The translations under genes were made by a program, and so were the position numbers. DNA of 64,000 bases from Streptomyces sp. ISL-100 (GTDB lineage Bacteria > Actinomycetota > Actinomycetes > Streptomycetales > Streptomycetaceae): contig NZ_JAGGOK010000036.1 of assembly GCF_018614615.1 (NCBI RefSeq), forward strand, positions 62,001 through 126,000, given 5' to 3'. The number at the start of each line of letters is the position of its first letter. The first letter of the stretch is position 1. Below the pieces are notes generated by a model. It worked only from the letters and a program-made list of their open reading frames with translations. It made no database searches and was not told the DNA's origin. Positions 40,800-48,715 of the stretch are shown piece by piece.

Positions 40800-41567
40800 A
40801 TGTCAGAAGACCGGATCACTCAGCGCACCGTGACCGTGGTCATGGCGGTCATCGCCCTGCTGGCCTTCGTGTTCTCCTTCGGCAACGTCTGGAATCTGGC
40901 CCTGCGCCTGGGCATCCCCGACCCGATCGCACCCCTGATCGCCCCGATGGTGGACCTGTCCGTCCTCGGTCTCCTGGTCGCCCTGCGGTACCTGTCCCTG
41001 CGTGGCGTGGCCGCCGACGACCTCAAGGGCGCGAACCGGCTGATGCACACCTCCGGCTTCTTCACCCTCGCCCTCAACATCGCCGAACCCGTCATCGCCG
41101 GGCACTACGGCCGCGCGTGCGTCGACGCCGTGGCCCCGCTGCTCCTCCTCGGCTGGGGCGCCGTCGGCCCCGCGCTCCTGCGCCACTTCCACGCGGTCAC
41201 CACCCCGGCCCCCGTCGTTGTACCGGCCCCGCCCCTGGCCCCGGCTCCCGTGGCCACCCCCGAGCCGAACCCGGAACTCGTGCCGGAGGGCGCCCCGGCA
41301 GAAACCGAAGCCGCTCCCACCCCGGAAACTGCTCCTGAACCGGTTGTCGTGCCCGAACCTGCGGCGCCCCCGGCCCCCGCTCCGGCTCCTGTCGCTGTGC
41401 CGCAACCGGCAGTCAAGGTGGCCCCGGCCCTGCTGGATGCCGCCCGCGAGATCGCCGACACACACCGTGCCGCACACGGCCAGCCGATCACCGCGCCGGA
41501 ACTCAAAGCCCGCCTCGGCGTCAGCCTCCCCCTGGCCACCGCCGCACACGCGGCCCTGACGGCCTGA
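40800..41567 (+). CDS. DUF2637 membrane protein, SpdB-like spread protein
   Basis: The 255-residue protein has four transmembrane segments in its first 125 residues (VVMAVIALLAFVFSFGNVWN, IAPLIAPMVDLSVLGLLVAL, GFFTLALNIAEPVIAGHYG, VAPLLLLGWGAVGPALL). A roughly 80-residue Pro/Ala/Val/Glu linker and a small C-terminal helical domain (ALLDAAREIADTHRAAHGQP, APELKARLGVSLPLATAA), possibly DNA-binding, follow. DUF2637 proteins are the usual Spd components thought to help intramycelial plasmid spread. GAAGGAGG lies 11 bases before the ATG. Confidence 0.85.
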   Translation: MSEDRITQRTVTVVMAVIALLAFVFSFGNVWNLALRLGIPDPIAPLIAPMVDLSVLGLLVALRYLSLRGVAADDLKGANRLMHTSGFFTLALNIAEPVIAGHYGRACVDAVAPLLLLGWGAVGPALLRHFHAVTTPAPVVVPAPPLAPAPVATPEPNPELVPEGAPAETEAAPTPETAPEPVVVPEPAAPPAPAPAPVAVPQPAVKVAPALLDAAREIADTHRAAHGQPITAPELKARLGVSLPLATAAHAALTA

Positions 41568-41608
41568 CCCTCCCGCCGGCCTCCCGGCACCTCCCCACTC
41601 CCGGCCCC

Positions 41609-42613
41609 ATGGGCCTGACCAGCCATGCCCCGGGCAGCCCCAAGACCTACGACTACACCGGCGCCGTGCTGTGGAACGCCCACGCGAGCGCTCTTTGGGC
41701 ACGCTTCACCCTCAACCTCCGCCGCACCCTCGCCGCCGACTTCGGCATCACGCAGAAGGACATGAACGCGGCCCTGCGGATCTCCTTCGCGAAGGTCGCC
41801 GAGTACCAGCAGCGCGGCCTGGTCCACTTCCACGCCGTCATCCGCTTCGACGGCCCAGACGGTCACACCAGCCCCCCGCCGACCTGGGCCACCGCAGACC
41901 ACCTCCTCCTCGCCATCAAGCCCGCGCTGAAGCGCACCAACCTGACCGTGGTCTCCGACACCGTGGGGGACCACGAAATCCGCTGGGGCAAGAAGTTCAA
42001 GGGGGATGAGATCGCCGCGCTCGGCGACGGCGAACTCACCGACAAGGCCGTAGCGGGCTACATCGCCAAGTACGCCACCAAGAGCGCCGAGGACTCCGGG
42101 ACGGTTGACCGTTCGTTGGTCTGCCGGACCTGCTCCGGCCGTGGCACGGTCGGCGGCCGTATCCGGGACCTGTGCCCCGACTGCGAAGGCACCCGTCAGG
42201 CCGAACCCCTGCGGGACCTGCCCGTCCACCAGCACGTCCGGCAGATGATCCGCACCGCCTGGGACCTCGGCGGCCTGCCCGAGTTCGCGGACCTCAAGCT
42301 CTGCAAGTGGGCCCACATGCTCGGCTTCCGCGGCCACTTCTCCACCAAATCCCGCGCCTACTCCACCACCCTCGGCGCTCTGCGCGACGTACGCCGCGCC
42401 TGGCGTCTCGCCCAGGCCGAAGCCGCCCGCACCCGCGCCGGCCACCCCACGCCCGCCCCGGACACCGTGCTCATCACCGAGTCCTCCTGGGCCTATCTCT
42501 CCTCCGGCTACCGCCCCGGCGAAGAACTCCTCGCCAACCAGACACGCCACGACATCAACCGAACCCGCGCCGACAAGGAACGGGTCCACGCCGAAGGGGA
42601 GGTGTGGCAGTGA
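41609..42613 (+). CDS. repSA: RepSA-type replication initiator, N-terminally truncated
   Basis: The 334-residue protein contains the C-terminal two-thirds of the AICE rolling-circle initiator. Typical parts are DYTGAVLWNAHASALWARFT, the HUH motif in GLVHFHAVIRFDG (His73, His75), the tyrosine region AGYIAKYATKSAED (Tyr151, Tyr155) and a Cys4 zinc site (172, 175, 189, 192). Full-length homologues are about 450 aa and have a Cys-rich N-terminus and a first motif (like FVTLTAPSFG) before the DYTG segment. Here only 16 residues precede it and no upstream frame supplies the rest. The annotated ATG has no ribosome-binding site, so this may be a non-functional relic. Confidence 0.8.
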   Translation: MGLTSHAPGSPKTYDYTGAVLWNAHASALWARFTLNLRRTLAADFGITQKDMNAALRISFAKVAEYQQRGLVHFHAVIRFDGPDGHTSPPPTWATADHLLLAIKPALKRTNLTVVSDTVGDHEIRWGKKFKGDEIAALGDGELTDKAVAGYIAKYATKSAEDSGTVDRSLVCRTCSGRGTVGGRIRDLCPDCEGTRQAEPLRDLPVHQHVRQMIRTAWDLGGLPEFADLKLCKWAHMLGFRGHFSTKSRAYSTTLGALRDVRRAWRLAQAEAARTRAGHPTPAPDTVLITESSWAYLSSGYRPGEELLANQTRHDINRTRADKERVHAEGEVWQ

Positions 42614-42807
42614 TAGCCACCTCTGCCAGCCGGACACTGACCCTGGCCGAAGCGCTTGCCGAGATCCGCATGTCGCGGGCCGCCTTCTACCGGCTCCGGG
42701 CCCGGGGCAAGGCCCCGCGCCACCTGAAGCTCCCCAATGGACAGATCCGCATCCGCCGCGCAGACCTCGACGCGTGGTTCGACGGCTGCGAGGTGCCGAC
42801 GTGCTGA
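42610..42807 (+). CDS. xis: Excisionase Xis, MerR/AlpA-like HTH
   Basis: The 65-residue helix-turn-helix protein (LTLAEALAEIRMSRAAFYRL, RARGKAPRHLKLPNGQIRIR, RADLDAWFDGCEV) has the standard excisionase layout. The GTG overlaps the RepSA stop by four bases, with AAGGGGAGG seven bases upstream, and its stop overlaps the int start by seven. This repSA-xis-int unit is standard in pSAM2-type elements. Confidence 0.9.
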   Translation: MIATSASRTLTLAEALAEIRMSRAAFYRLRARGKAPRHLKLPNGQIRIRRADLDAWFDGCEVPTC

Positions 42808-44201
42808 CGTACGATGTGAAGATCTGGAGCATCCGCAAGCGGCCCAACCGCGCTGCGGCCTACCAGCTCCGCTGGCGGGTCGGTGCCCAGCCGTTCTCCA
42901 AGAGCTACAAACTCAAGGCACAAGCCGACGGCCGTCGTTCCGAACTGCTCACCGCGTTGCGCAACCGCGAGCAGTTCGACACCGAGACCGGCCTGCCGGC
43001 CTCGGAGGTGCTGGCGGCCCAGTCCCCGACTTGGTATGCCCATGCCCGGGAGTACGTGGTGATGAAGTGGCCGAACGCCTCGGCCAAGCACCGCGCGAGC
43101 ATCGCGGATGCCCTCGCAACGGTCACCCCGCGCCTGGTCAAGGACAACCGCGGCGCCCCTGCTCCTCGGGTCCTGCGCACCGCCCTGTACTCCTGGGCCT
43201 TCCGCCTGGTCCGCGACCAGGACGGCGAACTCGTCGCCCGGACCAACGCCGAAGACCCACCGGCTCACATCGTGGCTGCCCTCGACTGGATCGACCGCAA
43301 GTCCGTGGACATCTCGGCCCTGAACACACCAGCCGTCGTGCGGTCCGCACTGGACACACTGGCCCGCAAGATGGACGGCACCGCCGCGGCGGACAACACG
43401 GTGAACCGCAAGGTGCCTGTGTTCAGCAACTGCCTCCGCTACGCCGTCGAGTTGGAACGTCTGCCGTCGTTGCCCCTGGCCAAGGTGGACTGGACGCCGC
43501 CCGAGACGGACGACGAGATCGACTTCCGATACGTGCCCGGCCCGGCTCTCGCCAGGAAGCTGATCGATGCCGTAGGAGCACAGGGAGATCGTGGACGGCA
43601 CCTCAAGGCGTTCTTCGGGTGCATCTACTACGCAGCAACCCGCCCGGGCGAGGCCGTGACCCTCCGGGCGTCGGACTTCACCCTTCCCGAGGAGGGCTGG
43701 GGCCAAGTCGTCCTGTCGTCCAGCTCGGCGCGTGTCGGCTCCGGCTGGACCGACTCGGGCGAGTCGTACGACTCTCGCGGCCTCAAGAAGCGCGCCCGGC
43801 GGGCCACCCGCGAGGTGCCCATTCCCCCGGTTCTCGTCCGCCTGATCCGTGACCACATCAAGGAGTTCGGCACGGCCGAGGACGGACGGCTCTTCCGGGC
43901 TGTCCGGAGCGGCGGCCTGCTCAGCAAGGAGTACAGCGACGTCTGGAAGGCTGCTCGCCTCTCCGCCCTCACAGAGCAGGAAGCCAAGACGCCTCTGGCC
44001 GAGGTCACTTACGGACTCCGTGCCGCCTGTGTCTCCCTCTGGCTGGAGTCCGGCGTCTCCCCGGCCGAGGTCGCCCGCCGCGCCGGCCACAGCATCGCCG
44101 TGCTGTTCCGCTTCTACGCGAAGGCCATCCGCCGCAATCAGCATCACGCGAACCAGCAGATCGAGCGGGCGCTGGAAGCCTCCGACGAGGCAAGTCAGTA
44201 G
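42801..44201 (+). CDS. int: Tyrosine integrase of the AICE
   Basis: The 466-residue site-specific recombinase has an N-terminal arm-binding part (SIRKRPNRAAAYQLRWRVGA), a core-binding part, and a catalytic domain. The first Arg is in YYAATRPGEAVTLR (near 280), the second Arg in TYGLRAACVSLWLESG, the His in ARRAGHSIAVLF and the Tyr nucleophile in RFYAKAI. In relatives the second box is usually HxLR (HDLRHA); here Tyr replaces that His, which is tolerated in some integrases. It is adjacent to the right end and should act on the tRNA-Ser(TGA) att sites. Confidence 0.92.
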   Translation: MLTYDVKIWSIRKRPNRAAAYQLRWRVGAQPFSKSYKLKAQADGRRSELLTALRNREQFDTETGLPASEVLAAQSPTWYAHAREYVVMKWPNASAKHRASIADALATVTPRLVKDNRGAPAPRVLRTALYSWAFRLVRDQDGELVARTNAEDPPAHIVAALDWIDRKSVDISALNTPAVVRSALDTLARKMDGTAAADNTVNRKVPVFSNCLRYAVELERLPSLPLAKVDWTPPETDDEIDFRYVPGPALARKLIDAVGAQGDRGRHLKAFFGCIYYAATRPGEAVTLRASDFTLPEEGWGQVVLSSSSARVGSGWTDSGESYDSRGLKKRARRATREVPIPPVLVRLIRDHIKEFGTAEDGRLFRAVRSGGLLSKEYSDVWKAARLSALTEQEAKTPLAEVTYGLRAACVSLWLESGVSPAEVARRAGHSIAVLFRFYAKAIRRNQHHANQQIERALEASDEASQ

Positions 44202-44258
44202 ATCGCAATGCATGCAAGGGGCTCCCCGCCACGGGGCGCCCCTTGTATGTTGTCAGGG

Positions 44259-45011
44259 TCAGGCGCCTGGTTCCCCGCCCTTCCCTTGGCCCTGCTGATA
44301 CTCCTCAAGCTCCTTCAGCAGCCCTGCCAGAGCCTCATCAGCCTTACGTACATCGTGCTTCGTGAGGTCATGGGGAGCGTTGCTGTAGGCCAGATACCTA
44401 CCGGGCTCCGTGATGTGAGCAGCACGCAAGGGGAAGGTGACCAGGTGTTGCCACCCCCCTTTTCCCCGCCTCAGCAGTCGATGCCTGAGTAGGCGATGTC
44501 CCAGCTTCGCTTCGATCCTCACCTTGTAATTCCGGGCCTCCGGCACGAAGCCGGGAAAGGGCGCCCCAAACTCGATGAACAGCTGGTCGGCTCCCCGTCC
44601 GGCGACCGCGAAGCAGGCGGGGAGGCGTAGGGCATCGTCTGATTCCGGCCGCAAGCGATCCCTCGTACTCGTCCACGGCAACGGCAGTACAGAGGAGGGC
44701 TCATCTGGAAATGACAGACGTAGGTTGAGTACCACAATCGGCCTCGCCCCTGTGTTGTGAAGCACCAGCGGAAACCGGATACGCGCCTTGGTCGTGTCCG
44801 CCACGATGGCGAACGAGTGCGGCTCCCAGGTCCTCAGATGCCCCCGCCGGGCATTGAGCCACCAGAACGAAGCCACGGTGAAGACCAAAGCGCAAGCAGC
44901 GACGAAGGCCGCAGCCGGGAGCGCGGCTATGTTGTCCTGCGAGGCTGCCAGGTTGAGTGGGATCACGCGGAGAGTGTGCCAGGGACTCCGCCACGCCGGT
45001 GCTGTTTGCAT
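44259..45011 (-). CDS. Element-borne single-pass membrane protein
   Basis: The protein (about 250 aa from the 45011 ATG) has one N-terminal transmembrane helix (ALPAAAFVAACALVFTVASF). A probable beta-rich domain follows (FPLVLHNTGARPIVVLNLRL, LFIEFGAPFPGFVPEARNYK, VTFPLRAAHITEPGRYLAYS), and a charged C-terminal helix (KADEALAGLLKELEEYQQGQ). A longer start at 45083 is possible. It lies between int and attR on the opposite strand, where AICEs carry cargo. No family is recognised; a surface or phage-exclusion type role is only a guess. Confidence 0.65.
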   Translation of the reverse strand: MQTAPAWRSPWHTLRVIPLNLAASQDNIAALPAAAFVAACALVFTVASFWWLNARRGHLRTWEPHSFAIVADTTKARIRFPLVLHNTGARPIVVLNLRLSFPDEPSSVLPLPWTSTRDRLRPESDDALRLPACFAVAGRGADQLFIEFGAPFPGFVPEARNYKVRIEAKLGHRLLRHRLLRRGKGGWQHLVTFPLRAAHITEPGRYLAYSNAPHDLTKHDVRKADEALAGLLKELEEYQQGQGKGGEPGA

Positions 45012-45117
45012 CCCGGTCGCCCGCTGATCTGTTGGTAGATCGTGGTCCACGTCTGGTCCACACACGATGATCCAAAGCGGCACACAGGCGGTTCAGGGTG
45101 AGACAGGCCCCATGCCG

Positions 45118-45147
45118 AAGGGGTGCCCCTCGATCGGGACACCCCTT
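45118..45147 (-). terminator. Element-borne terminator of tRNA-Ser(TGA)
   Basis: AAGGGGTGCCCCTC and GGGACACCCCTT form an imperfect hairpin 25 bases past the tRNA 3' end. It resembles the displaced chromosomal hairpin at 32383-32413, so the element restores both the tRNA end and its terminator. Confidence 0.7.
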
Positions 45148-45171
45148 CTGATCAGCACGTTCTGTGACCTG

Positions 45172-45228
45172 GCGGTGGGTGTGGGATTTGAACCCACGGT
45201 GACATTGCTGCCACGACGGTTTTCAAGA
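45172..45228. repeat. attR: 57-bp direct repeat within tRNA-Ser(TGA)
   Basis: This is the partner of 32439-32495, differing only at 45206 (T for C). It extends from the tRNA 3' end to the anticodon loop. Confidence 0.92.
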
Positions 45229-45259
45229 CCGTTCCCTTAGGCCGCTCGGGCAACCCACC
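45173..45259 (-). tRNA. tRNA-Ser (anticodon TGA), AICE integration site
   Basis: The 87-base class II tRNA has acceptor GGTGGGT/ACCCACC, anticodon loop CTTGAAA (anticodon complement at 45223-45225), a long variable arm and T-loop GGTTCAAATCC. Its 3' 57 bases come from the integrated element and its 5' part from the chromosome. The gene remains intact. Confidence 0.96.
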
Positions 45260-45302
45260 CTCGCGCCACCGCCCCGCGGTCGCGCGAGGACAGCCTAACC
45301 GG

Positions 45303-46826
45303 TCAGCTGTCGTCGCCCTTGCGCTGGCCCAGGGTGACTTCGGCCGTCGAGGTCTTGCCGTCGCGCTCGTACGTGAGCGTGACCTTGTCGCCGGGCTTGT
45401 GGGTCCAGATCTCGCTGATCAGCGTCGGACCGCTGTCGATCACCCGGTCGTCGAGCTTGGTGATCACATCGCCCGCCTTCAGACCGGCCCTGCCCGCCGG
45501 GCTGTCCGCCGGGACCGCCGCCGTGCCGCCCGTGCCGCGGTCCGCGATGACGGCGCCGCCGTCGCTCTTCGGGTCCATGGAGACCGTGGCGCCGATCACC
45601 GGGTAGACCGGCTCGCCGGTCTTGATCAGCTGCTGGGCGACCGTCTTCGCCTGGTTGACCGGGATCGCGAAGCCCAGGCCGATGGAGCCCGCCTGGGACT
45701 GGCCGAAGCCGCCCGTGCCGGCCGACTGGATGGCGGAGTTGATGCCGATGACGGCGCCGCGCGCGTCGAGCAGCGGGCCGCCGGAGTTGCCCGGGTTGAT
45801 CGACGCGTCGGTCTGCAGGGCGCTCATGTACGACGCCTTGCTGTTCTGGCCGTCGCCCGAGGCCACCGGACGGTTCTTCGCGCTGATGATGCCGGTGGTC
45901 ACCGTGTTCGACAGGCCGAAGGGCGCGCCGATGGCGATCGTCGAGTCCCCGACGGCCACCTTGTCGGAGTCGCCCAGGGGCAGCGGGGCCAGGCCGGCCG
46001 GGGCGCTCTTCAGCTTCAGTACGGCTATGTCGTAGCCCTCCGCGCGGCCGACCACCTCGGCGTCGTACTTCTTGCCGTTGGAGAAGGTGACGGACAGGTC
46101 GCCGCCGTCCGCCGCGGACGCCACCACGTGGTTGTTGGTGACGATGTGGCCTTCCTCGTCGTACACGAAGCCGGTTCCCGTGCCGCCCTCGCCGCCGCCG
46201 CCCTGCGCCTCGATGGTGACGACGCTCGGCAGCGCCTTGCCCGCGACCGCCGCGACGGTGCGCGGGTCGCGCTTGAAGCCCTCCGCGTTGCCGGAGGCGG
46301 AGACGGTGGTCGATTCGGTGGGGCTGTCGTTGCGCTCGGCGGCCCAGTACCCGATGCCGCCGCCGACACCCCCCGCGACCAGCGCGGCGGCAAGCACCCC
46401 GGCGACCAGCCCGCCGGTGCGCTTCCCGCGGGGAGCGGGCGGTATGGGCGCGCCCCACGCGGGGCCGCCGCTGTCGCCGCTGCCACCGCCGCCGTACGTG
46501 GGGTGCGCGGACGGGGGCGGCGGCCATCCGGCCCCGGCCGTGGCTCCGGCGCCGGGACCGGCGGGACCGGGCCCGGCGGCGGGTCCGGGCCCGGGCACGG
46601 CCGCGTGCGGCTGCGCGACGGGCATGTACCCCGGCTGCGGCTCGGGCGTGTGCCCCTGCGCGGTGGGATTGTGTACGGGCTGCTCGGGGGCCGGGGGCGT
46701 CTGCTCGCGCCCCGGGTCCGCAGCGTTCGTACCCGTGGAGTCGGAGGCGGGCCCGGGAGCGGCCACCGGCACGGGAGGTGCTGAAGGGGCGGCCGGAACC
46801 GCAGTGCCCTCGTTCTCGGTGCTCAC
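45303..46826 (-). CDS. HtrA/DegP-like membrane-anchored serine protease with PDZ domain
   Basis: The 507-residue protein has a roughly 140-residue Pro/Gly/Ala-rich cytoplasmic N-terminus, one transmembrane helix (GLVAGVLAAALVAGGVGGGI), then a trypsin-like protease domain. Its catalytic triad is His in IVTNNHVV, Asp in EGYDIAVLK and Ser in NPGNSGGPLLD. A C-terminal PDZ domain follows (PADSPAGRAGLKAGDVITKL). This is the layout of Streptomyces HtrA-like proteases that act in envelope stress quality control. The GTG at 46826 has GAGGAGA. It is divergent from the GDPD gene. Confidence 0.9.
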   Translation of the reverse strand: MSTENEGTAVPAAPSAPPVPVAAPGPASDSTGTNAADPGREQTPPAPEQPVHNPTAQGHTPEPQPGYMPVAQPHAAVPGPGPAAGPGPAGPGAGATAGAGWPPPPSAHPTYGGGGSGDSGGPAWGAPIPPAPRGKRTGGLVAGVLAAALVAGGVGGGIGYWAAERNDSPTESTTVSASGNAEGFKRDPRTVAAVAGKALPSVVTIEAQGGGGEGGTGTGFVYDEEGHIVTNNHVVASAADGGDLSVTFSNGKKYDAEVVGRAEGYDIAVLKLKSAPAGLAPLPLGDSDKVAVGDSTIAIGAPFGLSNTVTTGIISAKNRPVASGDGQNSKASYMSALQTDASINPGNSGGPLLDARGAVIGINSAIQSAGTGGFGQSQAGSIGLGFAIPVNQAKTVAQQLIKTGEPVYPVIGATVSMDPKSDGGAVIADRGTGGTAAVPADSPAGRAGLKAGDVITKLDDRVIDSGPTLISEIWTHKPGDKVTLTYERDGKTSTAEVTLGQRKGDDS

Positions 46827-47051
46827 AGCTCTCTTCTCCTCGGTCCCACGTCGGTTTCGGTCAACGTCACCACTGTGCAAGTGTCCGCTGTCAGCTTTTC
46901 TCACCGCACATCAGAGGACCGTAAGCGGTTCCTGTGCGTCCACGGAACATCCTTTACATCGGTCAAAACGGCCGCATGCCGAGAAGGGCCGATCGGCCGC
47001 CTCCTGTGACGTGTTTTCCCGCCTACCCATCCGCGGTGACACCATGACGCC

Positions 47052-47870
47052 GTGACCCACGCACGGCAGCACACCATCCAAGTCGTCGCTCACCGCGGCG
47101 CCTCCGAGGACGCCCCCGAGCACACCCTGGCGGCGTACATGAAGGCGATCGAGGACGGCGCGGACGCCCTCGAGTGCGATGTACGGCTCACCGCGGACGG
47201 GCACCTCGTGTGCGTCCACGACCGCCGGGTGAACCGCACCTCGAACGGCCGCGGCGCCGTCTCCGCCCTCGAACTGGCCGACCTCGCCGCCCTCGACTTC
47301 GGCTCCTGGCGCGACAGCGCGGAATCCCCGGACTGGGACCCGGCCCGGGGCCAGGCCCCCGGCGAGTTCACCTCCGTACTGACCCTGGAGCGCCTCCTGG
47401 AGCTGGTCTCGGACGCCGGGCGCCGCGTCGAGCTGGCCATCGAGACCAAGCACCCCACCCGTTGGGCCGGCCAGGTCGAGGAGCGACTGCTCCACCTGCT
47501 GAAGCGGTTCGGCCTGGACGCCCCCGCAAGCGACGAGCCCTCGCCCGTACGCATCATGAGCTTCTCGGCGCGCTCACTGCACCGGGTGGCGGCCGCGGCG
47601 CCCACCCTCCCGACCGTCTACCTGATGCAGTTCGTCTCCCCGCGCCTGCGCGACGGGCGGCTCCCGGCGGGCTCACACATCGCGGGCCCCGGCATCCGGA
47701 TCGTCCGCAACCACCCCGGCTACATCGCGCGGCTGCACCGCGCGGGGCACCGTGTCCACGTATGGACGGTGAACGAGCCGGAGGACGTCGAGCTCTGCGA
47801 ACGCCTCGGCGTGGAAGCAATCATCACGAACCGCCCTAAGCAGGTCCTGTCTCAATTGGGACGCCCATAA
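47052..47870 (+). CDS. Glycerophosphodiester phosphodiesterase
   Basis: The 272-residue GDPD TIM-barrel protein hydrolyses glycerophosphodiesters to glycerol-3-phosphate and an alcohol. The catalytic motif is VVAHRGASEDAPEHTLAAY; metal ligands follow in ALECDVRLTADGHLVCVHDR; ELAIETKHP and the C-terminal VHVWTVNEPEDVELCERLGV are typical. No signal peptide is present, so it is cytoplasmic (UgpQ-like) rather than secreted GlpQ. GTG start. Confidence 0.9.
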   Translation: MTHARQHTIQVVAHRGASEDAPEHTLAAYMKAIEDGADALECDVRLTADGHLVCVHDRRVNRTSNGRGAVSALELADLAALDFGSWRDSAESPDWDPARGQAPGEFTSVLTLERLLELVSDAGRRVELAIETKHPTRWAGQVEERLLHLLKRFGLDAPASDEPSPVRIMSFSARSLHRVAAAAPTLPTVYLMQFVSPRLRDGRLPAGSHIAGPGIRIVRNHPGYIARLHRAGHRVHVWTVNEPEDVELCERLGVEAIITNRPKQVLSQLGRP

Positions 47871-48010
47871 CCCTGGTTACAGGGAGTGCACCGGCGCGTT
47901 CGTTCCGTATTCGATCGTTACGAGTGCGTCACTGACCGGCGCTTGGCCGGTTTCCGGTCCAGGCCATTGGGGCATTCACTCCGTGGCGTGGGGCGAAGGA
48001 GGTCTCGGGG

Positions 48011-48529
48011 GTGGCGTTGGTGGTGGCACGGGAAGTGCCCACGTCGTCGAGCATGGCCGTACCCCATGGCCCTGCGGGCGTGGGTGAAGCAAGACGCCGT
48101 ATGCGCGACGAACTGCGCGTCAACGGCGTGTCCGATTCGGTCATCGACGATGCCGTACTGATCCTGTCCGAACTGCTCAGCAACTCCTGCCGTCATGGCA
48201 GGCCACTGGGGCAGGCGGAGGTCGGTGACGGTGACATCCGCGCCGCGTGGCGCGTCGACCCGACAGGCAGGCTGACCGTCGAAGTGACGGACGGAGGCGG
48301 TCCGACCCGGCCTGTTCCGGCCACGCCCTCGGTCACCGCACGCGGCGGCCGCGGGCTCAACATCATTACGGCCCTGGCACAGGACTGGGGCGTACGGGAC
48401 AGCGCGGCCGGCGAGGTCACAGTGTGGGTCAACGTGACGGAGGGGCACCGTCGCGAGGACTTCGCTACGCGCGTCGCTGTCCCCGGACTCGACTTCGCTG
48501 ACCCGTTCGACGACCTTTCGACGACCTGA
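48011..48529 (+). CDS. RsbW/SpoIIAB-like ATP-binding regulatory protein
   Basis: The 172-residue GHKL-ATPase of the anti-sigma type has N-box VLILSELLSNSCRHG, G1 box VEVTDGGG and G2 box RGGRGLNII. These small actinobacterial kinases phosphorylate anti-sigma antagonists or bind sigma factors; the partner cannot be read here and neither sigF nor sigN is nearby. GAAGGAGG with the GTG eight bases later sets the start. Confidence 0.85.
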   Translation: MALVVAREVPTSSSMAVPHGPAGVGEARRRMRDELRVNGVSDSVIDDAVLILSELLSNSCRHGRPLGQAEVGDGDIRAAWRVDPTGRLTVEVTDGGGPTRPVPATPSVTARGGRGLNIITALAQDWGVRDSAAGEVTVWVNVTEGHRREDFATRVAVPGLDFADPFDDLSTT

Positions 48530-48715
48530 CCGATCCCGGATCGACCTCTCACTGCCCCGGGGCCCCGACCCCGGGCCGACCCCGGGCCAACCGCTCACCG
48601 GCCTCTCCCAGACCCCGACAGGCCGGTTCCGGGGCCCGGCGGTCCCGGTCGCGGGCGGCTCAGCGGCTAGGCTCGCGCCCGACACAGCACTGCCGTGAAC
48701 GGGAGAAGCCAAGCC

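Larger units (their letters stand above)
32439..45228. mobile_element. Integrated AICE-type conjugative element, about 12.7 kb
   Basis: Boundaries are the two 57-bp att repeats at tRNA-Ser(TGA). The core has the order of pSAM2-type elements: FtsK/TraB-like translocase, small gene, spd (DUF2637), repSA, xis, int, with int toward the intact tRNA. Cargo is at the left (cutA, XRE/TPR regulator, small-peptide/JmjC/AKR/kinase cassette) and at the right (one membrane protein gene). No GntR-type KorSA, Pra or Nudix Pif is present, and RepSA looks N-terminally truncated. The element is probably excisable by Xis/Int but may be unable to replicate autonomously. Confidence 0.9.

Noticed and set aside
32439..45228. 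Prophage interpretation of the integrated element
   Set aside because: No capsid, terminase, tail or lysis genes; the FtsK-like, DUF2637, RepSA, Xis and Int genes identify an AICE.
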